The position numbers and the translations under genes are program-made. Under the pieces are notes generated by a model that was given only the letters and a program-made list of their open reading frames with translations, ran no database searches and was not told where the DNA came from. A stretch of DNA of 64,000 nucleotides. It comes from Muscardinus avellanarius. Its lineage: Eukaryota; Chordata; Mammalia; Rodentia; Gliridae. Shown here one piece after another: positions 1-10,769 of the stretch; positions within the stretch are counted from its first letter, which is position 1, and each line of letters opens with the position of its first letter. The DNA lies in assembly GCA_963383645.1 (NCBI GenBank), contig OY726569.1:76788135-76852134 (forward strand). Reading direction: 5' to 3'.

Positions 1-550
1 CGAGCAGCGTGGGAACCAAGCAGTACCATGATGCTTCAAATGGCTTTAGGCTACCACAGTGCCACTCACTTTGTAACTGCTGCTGTTAATTAAGTGTATT
101 GGCTCACTATTTGTTCCCGGCTCTGATATTGTTATTAATTATATTGATATAAATTTATTGCTGTAGCCAATTCTGCAGGGAATTTTTTTAAATCCTTTGT
201 TAAAGTTAGAAATAATATGTATTTAAATTTTCTTATCCATATGCTAGGAGATTTTTTTTATTTTCAGCACTTTGTACATTTGAAAGGTTGTAGGACAGTT
301 GGTGAGTTCAGCTTTTAGTCACATTTCCTTTCCTTGTTAAAATGCTACCTTTGTGGTTTGTAGCAGAGATTTCTGTAATATATTTAACCATGTGGATTAG
401 TAATTAAAGATTTAACCCATTCAATGATAACTTGTGGTGGATTCTCACCATAAAAATTATGCCTTGCTAATGCAAAGATACTGGGTAGGAAAAGAAAAGG
501 CTGGATATGGAATTTTTTTATATAGTGGGAACTCAAATAACACTGGTCAG
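1..550. other. Unique AT-rich sequence, no gene seen
   Basis: No ORF of note and no repeat I recognise. The first ~190 bases are rich in TAAT/ATTA cores and look unlike decayed repeat. They could be a conserved noncoding element, but conservation cannot be judged from one sequence. Confidence 0.4.
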
Positions 551-555
551 ACATA

Positions 556-745
556 GAAATTAGAATCCCAGGACTTAGGAGGCTGAGAGAAGAGGATTAC
601 AGGTTCAAGGCCAGTCTCAGAAACTCAGTGATACCCAGGACAACTTAGCAAGACACTGTTTCAAAACAAATAAAAAGGGCTGAGTATTTGGATTGGAGGT
701 AAAATGGCTCTGGGCTTGATCCCCAATACCAAACAAAAAGTGAAA
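556..745 (+). mobile_element. B1-dID SINE, old copy
   Basis: The 5' B1 part (ggacttaggaggctgaga, ggttcaaggccag) is followed by an A-rich linker and an ID half ending in gatccccaataccaaac plus an A-rich tail. Many mismatches and the missing first bases mark an old copy. No target-site duplication is clear. Confidence 0.8.
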
Positions 746-1009
746 ACAAAACCTTAAATAAAGCATGGAGCTCAACAGGTGCACATTGATGAGGATCTAC
801 CCCACTCAACCCCCATGCTTTACTTTTGAAAATAAACCCCTCCCTGTCTCTTAATGCGGATCTACAGAACCAGTTTGCTGACTGAAAACCATAATTAATT
901 ATAGTACATTTTGATTGTGACCTTTGCTTTGGTCTTTTCCTTTTTTATTCGCTCTTATTCTAAGAAGAGGAAAATCACGTGTTGTTCTCTAACTTAGAGG
1001 AAACAACAG

Positions 1010-1370
1010 TTATGGCTTGGATTTAGAATGTCCCCAGACCTCATGTCATAGCCAAGGCAGCCATGTTGGAGGCAGGGCTCGGTTGCTGTGCAGGAGTTCC
1101 TTGGGGTGTGGCCCGAGACCTGTATATGCCCCTCTCCCAAGCCCCATGCTCTTTCTCTGCTTCAGGCCTCCATGATGAGTGAGCAGAGTCCCTCTGCTCA
1201 TAATTCTATCCATTTCCCACTGCCAGGCTCTGAGCTCTGCAGACTTCACCCAGTATAACATGGACTGAAACCTTTGAAACCTCCAGAATTGTGAGCAAAT
1301 TAATCTTTCTTCCTCTAAATTGTGGTTGTCATGTTCTTTGTGTCATAGCAGTAAGAATGGTGACTAAGAC
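1010..1370 (+). mobile_element. MaLR-like LTR (ERVL-MaLR), solitary
   Basis: The layout is that of MST/THE1/MT-type LTRs: it opens near ttatggcttggatttagaatgtcccc and ends gtcatagcagtaagaatggtgactaagaca, the usual terminus of these LTRs. About 360 bp, noncoding, no internal retroviral sequence beside it. Sense on +. The 71-codon frame on the other strand here is a chance frame. Confidence 0.65.
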
Positions 1371-1412
1371 ACCTGGGTTCAATCCCTAGTACCAAAAAGA
1401 AAAAAGAAGATT
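1371..1412 (+). mobile_element. ID/B1-dID 3' fragment
   Basis: cctgggttcaatccctagtacc plus an A-rich tail is the B-box end and tail of an ID half. It abuts the end of the preceding LTR, so it may be the remnant of a SINE disrupted by that LTR. Confidence 0.55.
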
Positions 1413-1427
1413 CTCTTCCTTCTTCTT

Positions 1428-1505
1428 GTAGACTGAATTATCTTCCTCTCCAATATTCATATGTTGAAGCCCTAGCCCCTGAGGTGGTGACTATTTGAAT
1501 TTTAT
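1428..1505 (+). mobile_element. MLT1/MST-type LTR fragment
   Basis: tagactgaatta followed by attcatatgttgaagcccta is the characteristic 5' start of MLT1/MST LTRs. Only ~75 bp is recognisable before AT-rich sequence. Confidence 0.55.
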
Positions 1506-1668
1506 ATATTTCCTTTCCAAGTATATTTACCAACCATTACTTAGATAACAGTTTTGTGGTTCGATTTTACCCTTTAATGTTTAATTTAACTTATCTTTAT
1601 TATCTGACATTTTAAGTTATTTATAATTTTTGTTCTTGTAAATAATATAGTGTATTGGATAGCTCTGT

Positions 1669-1881
1669 TTGGTTTCTTTTTTCTTTTGCTTGTTTATTTT
1701 TAGTACTAAGAATTGAACCTAGGGGCATTCTACCACTGATGTATATCCCAGACCGTTTTACTTTTTATTTTGAAATAAAGGGGAGGTGTCACTAAGTTCC
1801 TGAGGCTGACCTCAAACCTGCAATCCTCCTTTCTCAGCCTCCTGTGTACTGGTATCATAGACATATAACACTGCACCTGAC
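1669..1881 (-). mobile_element. B1-dID SINE, older copy
   Basis: Read on the minus strand: a B1 head (caggtgcagtg at the right edge), A-rich linker, ID half, then a tail seen here as T-rich 1670-1700. Diverged, with no clear target-site duplication. Confidence 0.8.
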
Positions 1882-1884
1882 TTA

Positions 1885-2338
1885 GGAGCTCTTTAAATAA
1901 ATCCTTGAGAACATCTCTAATTATTTTCTATGATGCTCATAAATGAAATTTTTCTACATAAAGGCATGAACATTACTATGTGCTTGATACATATTGAAAA
2001 ATTGCTTTCTAGAAAATTGTGCCGATTTTTAGTCCACAAAAAGCATTTCAGAGTCCCTGTCTCATTGCAGCTGTATCATTTAATATATCTAATAAGATGA
2101 TAATATTCATTTTCTAACTTTATAGTTTATGAACTCAGAAACTTGATGAGTAAAATATGCTGGAATATCAAATTATGAGCTATTTTGTTTCAAAGTTTCA
2201 TTTTGCTTTTGGTAAGAGGAAAAATCTTTTCCTCTCCCAACTTGAGTCCAATAGGAGTGGGAACTGAAAATTAACTGGAAATAAACCAACTGACAGGAAA
2301 AAAAGAAGGCTATTTACACATGTAGAGAAGGGTTTCTC
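1885..2338. other. Intergenic, nothing recognised
   Basis: AT-rich sequence without a coding frame or repeat I can name. Confidence 0.4.
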
Positions 2339-2352
2339 AGAAATAAGTAACT

Positions 2353-2564
2353 CAGCCAGGTGTGGTGGTGCACGCTTATAATCCCCACGCTTGGGAGGCA
2401 GAGATAGGAGGATCGTGCAGGTTCGAAGCCAGCCAAGCTGGCTTAAGAGACCCTGTTTCCAAATAAAAAAGTATAAAAATAGGTCTGGGAGTGTAGCCCG
2501 GAGGTAGAAGGGCTTCCATGAACCCCAGTACCACACACACAAAAAAAAGAAAGACAGAAAAAAA
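2353..2564 (+). mobile_element. B1-dID SINE, young short-linker type
   Basis: Near-consensus copy with an intact pol III B box (ggttcgaagcc), the young linker 'gctggcttaagagaccc', and an ID half with tctgggagtgtagcccggag. Flanked by the exact 14-bp target-site duplication agaaataagtaact (2339-2352 and 2565-2578), which fixes both ends. Retained CpGs support a recent insertion. Confidence 0.93.
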
Positions 2565-2799
2565 AGAAATAAGTAACTAACTGAATAACCAGAAATCAAA
2601 ATTTATGTACAAACTCAATAGAGGTGGAGAGGAAGATTTCAGGCCTCAATAAAAAATTATGAAAGTTCTATTGAGATCTGGATATTGATAAAAAAATGGA
2701 TAATATATCCCCATGGCAGCTGAACTTGCAAAAAAAAAAAACTTCCTTCAGTGGGTTGCCTTTGTTCTTTTCCTTTTTTGATGTTAAAACAATGCCATA

Positions 2800-2998
2800 A
2801 ATCATGTGTCATGGTATATACCTGTAATGCCAGTACTTGGGAGGATTTCAGACTCAAGACCAGCCCCAGCAACTTAGACCCTCAGCAACTTAGTGATGCC
2901 TTGTTTCAAAATAAAAAATAAAATAGAGATGGGTTTGTAACTTAGAAGGTAGAATGTCTCTAGGTTCAATCCCCCAGCACCAGAAAACAAACAAATAT
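2800..2998 (+). mobile_element. B1-dID SINE, old copy
   Basis: B1 part (ggtatatacctgtaatgcc, agtacttgggagga), then cagcaacttagtgatgcc and an ID half ending in caatcccccagcaccag. Part of the B1 around the box is deleted. Confidence 0.8.
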
Positions 2999-3004
2999 TA
3001 CCAC

Positions 3005-3172
3005 ACATGGAGTCATTTATAAACAATATGAATTTATTTTGGCTCATGGTTCTAGAATCTCAGAAGTCCAAGAGTATGGCTGAAGTTTCTGGCCACGGGA
3101 TCCACACTGTCATCACATGGTGGAAGGACAAGCAAGCTCTCATGAGACAGAGAAGAAAAGAGGGATGTGTGT
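3005..3172 (-). mobile_element. MLT1/MST-type LTR fragment, antisense
   Basis: aatttattttggctcatggttctag, then tcatcacatggtggaaggacaagcaagctctc, is the antisense pattern of MST/MLT1 LTRs. It is cut on the right by the pyrimidine tract and SINE. Confidence 0.55.
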
Positions 3173-3175
3173 TGA

Positions 3176-3222
3176 CTCTTTCTTTCTTTCTCTCTTTCTT
3201 TCTTTCTCTCTCTCTCTTTCTT

Positions 3223-3291
<69 letters not shown>
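3176..3291. repeat. (TTTC)n/(CT)n homopyrimidine tract, 116 nt
   Basis: Uninterrupted C/T run, ending in at least 15 TTTC units. It is the tail side of the adjacent minus-strand SINE (a purine-rich GAAA tail on the sense strand). Three long Phe/Leu/Ser-rich frames across it are artefacts. Confidence 0.95.
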
Positions 3292-3437
3292 GCCCCAGCT
3301 TTTTATTTGGAAACAGTCTTGCTAAGTTGCTGAGAACTTCTCTAAATTACTGAGGTTGACTTTAAACCTGTGATCTTTCTGTCTCAGCCTCCCAAGTCCT
3401 GGGATTACAGGCCAAGTGTGCACCACCATGCCTGACC
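3292..3437 (-). mobile_element. B1-dID SINE lacking its ID half
   Basis: The B1 segment is clear (ctcagcctcccaagtcctgg, ccaccatgcctgac at the right end). The ID half is missing between the A-linker (tttttatttggaaacag) and the GAAA-type tail. Confidence 0.75.
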
Positions 3438-3439
3438 TC

Positions 3440-3836
3440 CATTGTTTATTATAACAAAATACCTGAGGGTAGAAACTTGATAAAAAAAGGTCCACATAGC
3501 TCACAGTTCTGGAGGTTAAAAGTCCAAGGTTGGGCAATCCATTGATTTACCCTCTAATGAGATCCTTATGGCTGTCAAAACATGCTGGAAAAGTTAGAAA
3601 GGGAACCTGTAGAAGGGACCAAGTGGGTAGGTTGGCCATACTTTATAACCACTTACTCTCTCAAGAACTAACTCACTGCACAAGAGCAGCATCCCTTCTG
3701 AAAGATGCCCCCATGACCTGATTAGCTCTCACTGGGCCCCCATTTTTAATGTTCCATCATCTCATAATGTTGCCACACTGGGGACCGAGCATCTAGAATG
3801 CATAAACTCTAGGAGAACACACTCAAACCATCGCAG
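3440..3836 (-). mobile_element. MaLR-like LTR, antisense
   Basis: Antisense LTR: ttataacaaaatacctgag near the start, cagttctggaggttaaaagtcc, and a terminus with acacactcaaaccatcgcag. Resembles the copies at 9.1, 17.2, 24.2 and 39.3 kb. Confidence 0.65.
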
Positions 3837-3839
3837 GGC

Positions 3840-4160
3840 CAAGTGTACAACAGACTCGCTCTCAGATAACTAACCTGTGTCCTGGTCATGCCATTGACCC
3901 AGGGAGAGAGCAGAATGTATAGCCTAAGGACCTCGTAAAGCTCTCATCTCTTCAGAGAGCGTGAGGGGCAGTCAGATGCCAGCTTGAGTTTTGGAGGGGA
4001 CATTCAAATAACAGCAGGGGTTAATGGCAGCTGTCTGTGGGGGGATTCTCTGCTTTAGGAGACTTTATAATAGAAGTTCAGAGGAGATTTCTTTCTATAT
4101 CTTCTGCAACTCAGTGCTTCACTTCTAAGTAACTCTTATACCAACTCCGGGTGTTAGAGT
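3840..4160. other. Intergenic, nothing recognised
   Basis: Mixed-composition sequence with no gene signal. Confidence 0.35.
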
Positions 4161-4164
4161 GAAT

Positions 4165-4645
4165 TGCAACACTTAAAAAATTATATTTATATATCGAGTT
4201 TTATGGGTACATTGTAGTCTTACATCATAATGTCGTTCAGAGTGCTAATGACATAAATGCACCTAGCACTGAGTGAAATTCCCCTGCTTCCCTTCTCCAC
4301 TCTCTCCCTTCCCCATACATGATATTGGGATTGAGATTGATAATTTCACATATGTATTTAATGTCAGTCAGTGGAAGTATTTCATTCATTAACTTTTCTC
4401 CCCCACCTGCCCTTTCCTAGAGCCCCTCCATTAATCCATTGGGATTTCTCCTCCTTATGTGAAGTCCTTCTGGTATCCTCAAAACTCCCTAGCTTCCACA
4501 TCTGAGAAAAAACATACAACCCTTTGCTTTCTGTCACTGGATAATCTCACTTAAACTAATGTTCTCCAGGTCCATCCATTTTCCTGCAAATGACATAATT
4601 TTATTTTTCTTTACTGCTGAGTAGAATTCCTTTGTGTATATATCT
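4165..4645 (-). mobile_element. L1 3' end, antisense, 5'-truncated
   Basis: Begins with the antisense 3' terminus (ttatgggtacattgtagtc) and runs to the ORF2 end region (ccaggtccatccattttcctgc, ctgctgagtagaattcc). The same pattern recurs at 43.2, 51.6 and 53.0 kb, which points to one L1 lineage of this genome. Confidence 0.8.
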
Positions 4646-4649
4646 CACA

Positions 4650-6680
4650 ACTGACACTTTCAATTTTATTTTTAGTATCACAAATAAATGTGCTTGATGA
4701 TAAATATACTTGGTATCATGAATTATGCTAAAGATTAGTAATAATGGCATTTGGCTATTTTTAGCATAAATTACCAGTAAGGAATGATATAGGAGGATAA
4801 AAGAGGAAAAGAAAGAAATGTCACAAGTATAGTATTTATCACAGATATGAATATATTTGCTTGGAACTGACAGCTACTTTTGGAGGACAAATTAAGCAGA
4901 TACAGGCAGTACTATATTGGGGGGTAAATAGTAGATGTGGGTTTCAATGAATTTTCAGTGTACCTTCAACACCAAGTTATTTTATTCCAGTCATGGGAAA
5001 TATTATAGTCATGGTAAATGTTTCAAGGTTTTCATTGCACAATTTGGTAAAACAGTCATAAACATAAGGGATGAAATATTGGATGAATTTATCCTTGTTT
5101 AGGTACTTAAATAGGAAATAGTTTTTCAGATATTGTGCAAGTAAATCTCAGTTCCTTGAATCTTGACCTCTGTAGTCAACCTTGATTTGAACATCTCGCA
5201 GCCGCTTTGCGGATAGAGCGGTGTGAGAGACACAATTGAAAGGCATGAAGTGAGAAGATGAGTTACACATCTCTAAACATTATACATGAGAACAGAATTC
5301 ATCTTGGGCTTCCCACTGCATCCTCACCACTCACATTACTGCCTTACAAGCCCTCCCAAAGCCTTCTGCTGGACATAAAAGCATATTTCTCTTGGGTCAG
5401 AGCATATTTCCATTCAATCAGATAAGCCCTCTCCCCTTTGTTCAAATTTAATATGAAGGCTAAATACATGGTTTGCCATGAACAACCTTGTTCCTTCCAA
5501 TTTATTTGAGGAAGGGGGGCATTGAAACATTCCTAAGTTCTCTTGGACAAAGCATCTTTTTTGTCTACCTTCCTACCCCTGCTACCTGGTGTCACCGATT
5601 CAGCTATTCTGTCTGGGACGAAGCGACTTTTAAGTTCTAGAGCTATGAGGAAGCTTTAAAAGGAAATACGATTCACTCTGCTAGAGAAATAACAGCCTGG
5701 AAGCTTAGGGGCGAGAAATGTGGCTCTCCAAAGGCTTGTTAGAGCTTTACTTTGAATTTTAGTCCTCAATATTTTTGTTGGCCTGAACCAGTGACTCTAA
5801 TTATATAGAGAAGATGGAGCAGCAGATATATTTAGCAAGTTGAAAAAGTCTACTCAAGGAATAGCTAAACATATGGAGCCACACTGGGCCCCCAAAGCCT
5901 CTGGATATTCCCTGAGAGATATTGATGAATGAAGACCCATAGTGCAGGAGATACCACAGCGCTGGGGTCCCAGGCAAGGGAGGTCATCAGAAGGACCTCT
6001 GTGAGAATTCCCAGTCCTTGCCCAGGATGTTGGTTCATTTTTTAAAACTTTGGAGATATTTTATTTCAGACTTCGTATTTTTCTTCAGGTATCCACTTTA
6101 TCTTCCTCTCTCCCTGAGCAAATGATCTATACTCTTGGTTTCCCCAGGATAGCTGTCAGGAGGATGATATCACCCATTGATTTGTGATACTCTCTGTTCC
6201 TTGGCCTGTGCCTCCCATCTTCCCCTCCCTTCCAAGGTCAAGGGCAACTGGCTGCACTTGCTGTCTCAATGTCATCCTTCTGCTTCCCAGTAGAGACTGA
6301 AGTTGTTCCAAGGGCTGCAATCTGCCAACTACAATCACTGGCTTCTTCCCCCATCCTAGGAGCCAACTAGTCACAAAGCAACTAGTGAACAAAAATATGG
6401 TGGAGCACCCCACATTTATAACTCAAAGAGACCATCCTCGATCCCTCTTTCAAGCCTTTGGATGGTAAACCAAGGTGAGGCATAGGTACCACTGGCCCAG
6501 GAATAGGCAAAAAGTATGCATTATCCACAGAAAGTCTTAAAACAATAATAAAACAGACTAAAAGTTATTCAGCTGTTATTATCACCACATTTTAGCAATT
6601 CTAAGTGATATCAGCAGAGGGGAGGAAATTATATTTTTCCAATTAGTTCAACTTCCTTGAAGATCAGAGTGGATATTCTG
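4650..6680. other. 2 kb intergenic, nothing recognised
   Basis: No repeat family I can name and no coding pattern. The 85-codon minus-strand frame at 6156-6413 has no recognisable domain. A small CpG-containing palindromic patch (ccgctttgcgg) lies near 5203. Confidence 0.45.
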
Positions 6681-6684
6681 TAGG

Positions 6685-7325
6685 AAACTGGGAATGGATC
6701 TACCATACCATCTAGCGTTATACTCAGTATACCACTCCTGGGTATCTTTCCAAAGGGATTGAATCAGAATATTATAGTAATACATGCATATCCATGTTGA
6801 TAGCAGAACAATTCAAAAAAGTGAAATCATGGAACTGGCTTAGGTGTCCATCAACAGATTAAAGAATTACAAAATTATGGGGTATACACATAATGTAATT
6901 CTACTCAGCAATCAAGAAGAACAAAATTATGTCATTTTTAGTAAAATGGATGGACCTGGAGAACATTATGTTTAGCCAGATTAGCCAGTCCCAGAAAGTG
7001 AAGGATCATAAATTTTCTCTCTTATGTGGAAGATGGAATAATCAGGATATAAGAGGGACTTTAGATAGAGAAGGAAAAAACTCAGTGGAGAGATGGAGGG
7101 AGTTTAAGAGAGAGTGGTAGAGGTAGAGGAGGGAAAATTAATGAAGGACACCCATGGATGTTAGGTATAAATGTGAAATCATCACTGCCAATCTCAATAT
7201 CATGTATAGGAAAGAGGAGAGAAAGAGGGGGGAGCTAGAGGGAAGCTCACCAAGTGCTGTGTGCATGTTGGTCCCTATCTAAACTACATTATGATGTGAG
7301 ACTACAATGTACCAATAAAAGTATA
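6685..7325 (+). mobile_element. L1 3' end, sense, 5'-truncated
   Basis: Runs from the ORF2 C-terminal region (ctactcagcaatcaagaagaac, aaaatggatggacctggaga) through the 3' UTR to the terminus tacaatgtaccaataaaag. The 63-codon frame at 6929-7120 is decayed ORF2/3' UTR, not a gene. Confidence 0.85.
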
Positions 7326-7337
7326 TTATATATGTAA

Positions 7338-7342
7338 TGTGT

Positions 7343-7384
<42 letters not shown>
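7338..7384. repeat. (GT)n microsatellite
   Basis: About 22 GT units with one interruption, just past the L1 3' terminus; probably grew from the L1 tail region. Confidence 0.95.
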
Positions 7385-7386
<2 letters not shown>

Positions 7387-7389
7387 TTT

Positions 7390-8510
7390 TCTTTTCACTC
7401 GTTTATTCTTAATGCCTGGGCCTTTGTAACAAAAGAAAGATAAACAAAAGAAAAGCATATGGATTTGTGGAATATGACTTTTCTGTGATATGGGAACCTA
7501 TGTAAGGACATTACTGGAAGAAGCTGTTAAACTTGAATGTTTTTATGCTAGGTTTGATAAAGTGTAGAGAGTTATGGAGAAATAGGATGGGATGGAGGAA
7601 AATTATGAGCCAAGGGTAGCAAACCAAGGGCAACAGCCCATCCTGTGTGTGTTCAGATTCCTCTTTGTGTCTCTTTTTTAAGGATATGCTTTTCCTCTAC
7701 CTCTCACATGAAGGTTTTATGATCTGCTTTAGGAGGTCAGAACATCCCGCCTGTGCACACTGTTTCACAAATTCCACCAATGTAAAATATTCATTATGTC
7801 AAGGTGCCATATTTGGGACTATTGTGTTCTGAGCCTTGTTATCAATGATACAATACTCCTCTCCAGAAAATTATTTTGTTGCTGAGTTCTAAACAATCAT
7901 GGTAATGAATGAGTTGTTATAATAATCATTAATGTCATCATCAAAGTAGCATATTTATAATTCATTCTTTAAGAAGCATTATATTCTCCTTGGAAGTTAA
8001 TTCAGAGATCTCCACTTATGCCCACTGACTCCCTGCATGTGCCTGTAACAAGGGAGTGTAAACTCATGAGGGCTTCAATCATTCAGATTTGCTGCTACAC
8101 ATACATTTAATTTTTTCAAGCCCTGTGACACTACCTAGACCTGTGTGCAAAGGGTATATTCAGAATAAACAGTAACACAATTGTAATGATGCAGACACAG
8201 GGTTTGCTACATTACCATTCAGTATGTAAACCTTTAACTTTGGAAGTGTTTCCTCTATTTATGTGTCCTTCCCCCTTAAAATATATTTCATTTCAGTTAA
8301 CAAATGATTAAGCCAGTCTTTCATTTTCTTTCTTTGTGTTATAATACTTGATTTTTTTTAACTTGGCTGAAATACACTCACACATATATAATTTAACAAA
8401 GGAACTTTTTATGTTTGCAATTCTTTTCTGTTCTCTATGAGTATTCATTTTATTATAAGATCAGTACTGAAGATAATTTTCTTGACTAGAGGAGCAGGTC
8501 TTCAATGGCC
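7390..8510. other. Intergenic, nothing recognised
   Basis: AT-rich DNA; the 61-codon frame at 7647-7832 shows no domain. Confidence 0.4.
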
Positions 8511-8514
8511 CCTC

Positions 8515-8845
8515 TTCAGTGTCCAATATGCCAAGCCCCCTCAGCCCCTGCTCTCTCCTCTCCTCCCCTGCGCTACTCTACAAGCCTAGAATGACTTCTT
8601 TCATGAACACTTTCCCTGATGTTTTCATCAGGGAAATTCTCTTCTATGGATTTCTCTCACATGTTACAGTTCCCTACACGATGTAGCATGTGGTGGTACA
8701 CCAGCTTAGACTTCTAATACTGCTTTTCCAAAATAGAATGTGTAATCCCCAGATAGCTGGGGATTCCTTATGTTTCCTAAGCACACTTGACGAAAATGTC
8801 TAGTGTAGACACATGGTCTGTAGTAAACGACTCAAATCCTTCAAA
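8515..8845 (+). mobile_element. Possible L2 3' relic
   Basis: aacactttccctgatg, an expected L2 spacing, then a terminus resembling the L2 '...agtaaacgactcaaat' pattern. Highly diverged; identification is tentative. Confidence 0.4.
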
Positions 8846-8849
8846 AGCA

Positions 8850-9090
8850 ACTCTTATACCCCTAAAAACTTTGTTTGCTTTCAACATTTTGTGTGATCAT
8901 TCTTAATTGGGTTTTTCTGAACCCAATTGCTTCAGACTATCATTCCAAAGATACATGATAGGAGAGAAGAGAGTCAACATCTGTATCTAATTTCTAGTTT
9001 TACCCACTCCCCCAATTGTGACTTCCAACACTAGAGAAGTACTCATAAATAATTATTAAATATAGTCTCATCTATGCCAATAAAAGCCAT
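8850..9090. other. Intergenic, nothing recognised
   Basis: Short AT-rich stretch between repeats. Confidence 0.35.
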
Positions 9091-9092
9091 TG

Positions 9093-9483
9093 TCTTAGCT
9101 TTTCATCACTGTGACAAAATACCCATGAAAGATAAACTTAAAGAGGAAAGGTTTATTTTTGCCTTATGACTTCAGAGGTTTTAGTCCATGGTTACATAGA
9201 CCCATTACTTTTTGGCCTGTGGTGAGGCAGTGCATCATGGCAGATACGCATGGTACACAAGAGCTGCTAACCTTGTGGCAGCGAGGAAGCAATGGGAGAG
9301 AAAGAGAGGAAGGGGCCAGGGTCTCATTGTCCCCTTCAGGGACATGCCGCCAATGACCTAACTTCCTCCCTCTAGAGTCTACCTGCTAAAGGCTCCATCG
9401 CCTCCTACTAGTGCCACAGGCTCCGGACCAAGCCTTTAGAGCACAAGCCTTTGGGGAACATTTAAGATCCATATCATAACAGA
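9093..9483 (-). mobile_element. MaLR-like LTR, antisense, near complete
   Basis: Starts tgtcttagcttttcatcactgtgac (3' LTR end in antisense) and ends atccatatcataacag. Contains aaagaggaaaggtttattttt (antisense polyadenylation region). The 65-codon frame at 9159-9356 lies inside and is not a gene. Confidence 0.7.
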
Positions 9484-9585
9484 TAAGATCCACATCTCTT
9501 AGACCAGCCATTTTCCAAATACGATCCAGCAGCTCCTAGAATCCCAGAGAACTTTAGAGGAGTTCTGTGAGGCCAAATTACTTTT

Positions 9586-9802
9586 TGTTTGTTTGTTTGG
9601 GTTTTGGTTTTGGTTTTGGTTTTGGTGGTACTGGGGTTCCTGGAAGCCTTTCTACCTCCAGGCTACGCTCCTAGACCTATTTTATATTTTTTATTTGGAA
9701 ACAGGGTCTCTTAAGCCATCACGGCTGGCTTTGAACCTGCGCGATCCTCCTGTCTCCACCTCCCAAGCACGGGGATTACAAGCGTGCACCTCCACGCCTG
9801 GC
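9586..9802 (-). mobile_element. B1-dID SINE, young short-linker type
   Basis: Flanked by a 14-bp target-site duplication with one mismatch (gccaaattactttt 9572-9585; gccaaatgactttt 9803-9816). It carries the diagnostic ggttcctgg and ctcttaagccatc motifs. The tail reads (GTTT)n then four GGTTTT units. Confidence 0.92.
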
Positions 9803-10117
9803 GCCAAATGACTTTTACAACATTGCCTAGACATTACCTGCCTTTCACTCCCTTTTGCAAGCATAAAGAGGATTTTTTCAGGTGTTGCATGACAGGTAAT
9901 GTCAGTAAACAAAGTGAGAAAGCAGATAGGAGAAGCCAGCTATGGTCCATTAAACTAGGCAGTAAGGAGGTTTGCAAAGCCTATAACAGTGCCACTTGCC
10001 TTGTGATCTTTTGTTTGTTTGTTTAGGAAAGTATTCTATTTATATTAATATGTTATGGGTTTTCTATTCATATTAATATGTAATCAGTTTATTGTTTATT
10101 TTAAATAAATTAATAAA

Positions 10118-10265
10118 TACAAGCTGAGTGTTGTGACACATGCCAATAATTCCTATACTTGGAAAGCTGAGAGAGGAGGATGGTAGGTTTGAGGCCAACC
10201 TCAGCACTTTAGTGAGACCCTCAGTAACTTAGCAAGACTTTATTTCAAAATAAAATAAAATACAA
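10118..10265 (+). mobile_element. B1 monomer SINE without ID half
   Basis: Old B1 head and body (acttggaaagctgaga, ggtttgaggccaacc, cttagcaagactttatttc) ending in an AAAAT-rich tail. The ID part is absent. Confidence 0.7.
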
Positions 10266-10267
10266 GG

Positions 10268-10465
10268 AAACGGTTCAAATAATGCTGTTTACATATACAT
10301 ATTATCAATGCCAACCTCAATAATATGTACAGGGAAGGGAAGGGAGCAGGCTGGCCTCCACAGGGAAGCACACCAAGTGCTGTGTGCATGTATGTTCCTG
10401 TCCCTCTGAACCTAATTATGGTGTATAGCTAAAGTGTACCAAACTAGCAAAAATAATAAAATAAA
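10268..10465 (+). mobile_element. L1 extreme 3' end, sense
   Basis: gttcaaataatgctgtttac, ccaagtgctgtgtgcatgtatg and the terminus aaagtgtaccaaactagc match the 3' UTR ends at 7.3 and 30.8 kb. Strongly 5'-truncated (~200 bp), directly abutting the preceding SINE. Confidence 0.75.
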
Positions 10466-10555
10466 TTAATGAGTACATATTTTAAATTCTTTAGTTTTTA
10501 TTTCATCTGGAGCAAATAGCACTAGATGTAAAACACAGAATTCTCTGAGGCCCTC

Positions 10556-10768
10556 AGTAAGAATGGTGCACACTCATAATCCCAATACTTGGGAGGCTGA
10601 GACTGGAGGATCCAGGTTCATAGCCACCCCCAGCTACTTACTGAGGCCTTATGCAACCGACACCCTGTTTCAAAATGAAAAATAAAAAATCAGGCTGAGA
10701 GGGTGTAGCTCAGAGGTAGGATGCCCCTGGGTTCAGTTCCTAGCACCAAAAAACAAACAAACAAAAAA
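10556..10768 (+). mobile_element. B1-dID SINE, older copy
   Basis: B1 with cttgggaggctgagac and an ID half carrying gtgtagctcagaggtagg (A box) and gggttcagttcc (B box); (CAAA)n tail. Confidence 0.85.
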
Positions 10769-10769
10769 C

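Noticed and set aside
3007..3353. Overlapping Phe/Leu/Ser-rich open frames of 78-108 codons
   Set aside because: They are translations of the (TTTC)n tract and flanking LTR/SINE sequence.
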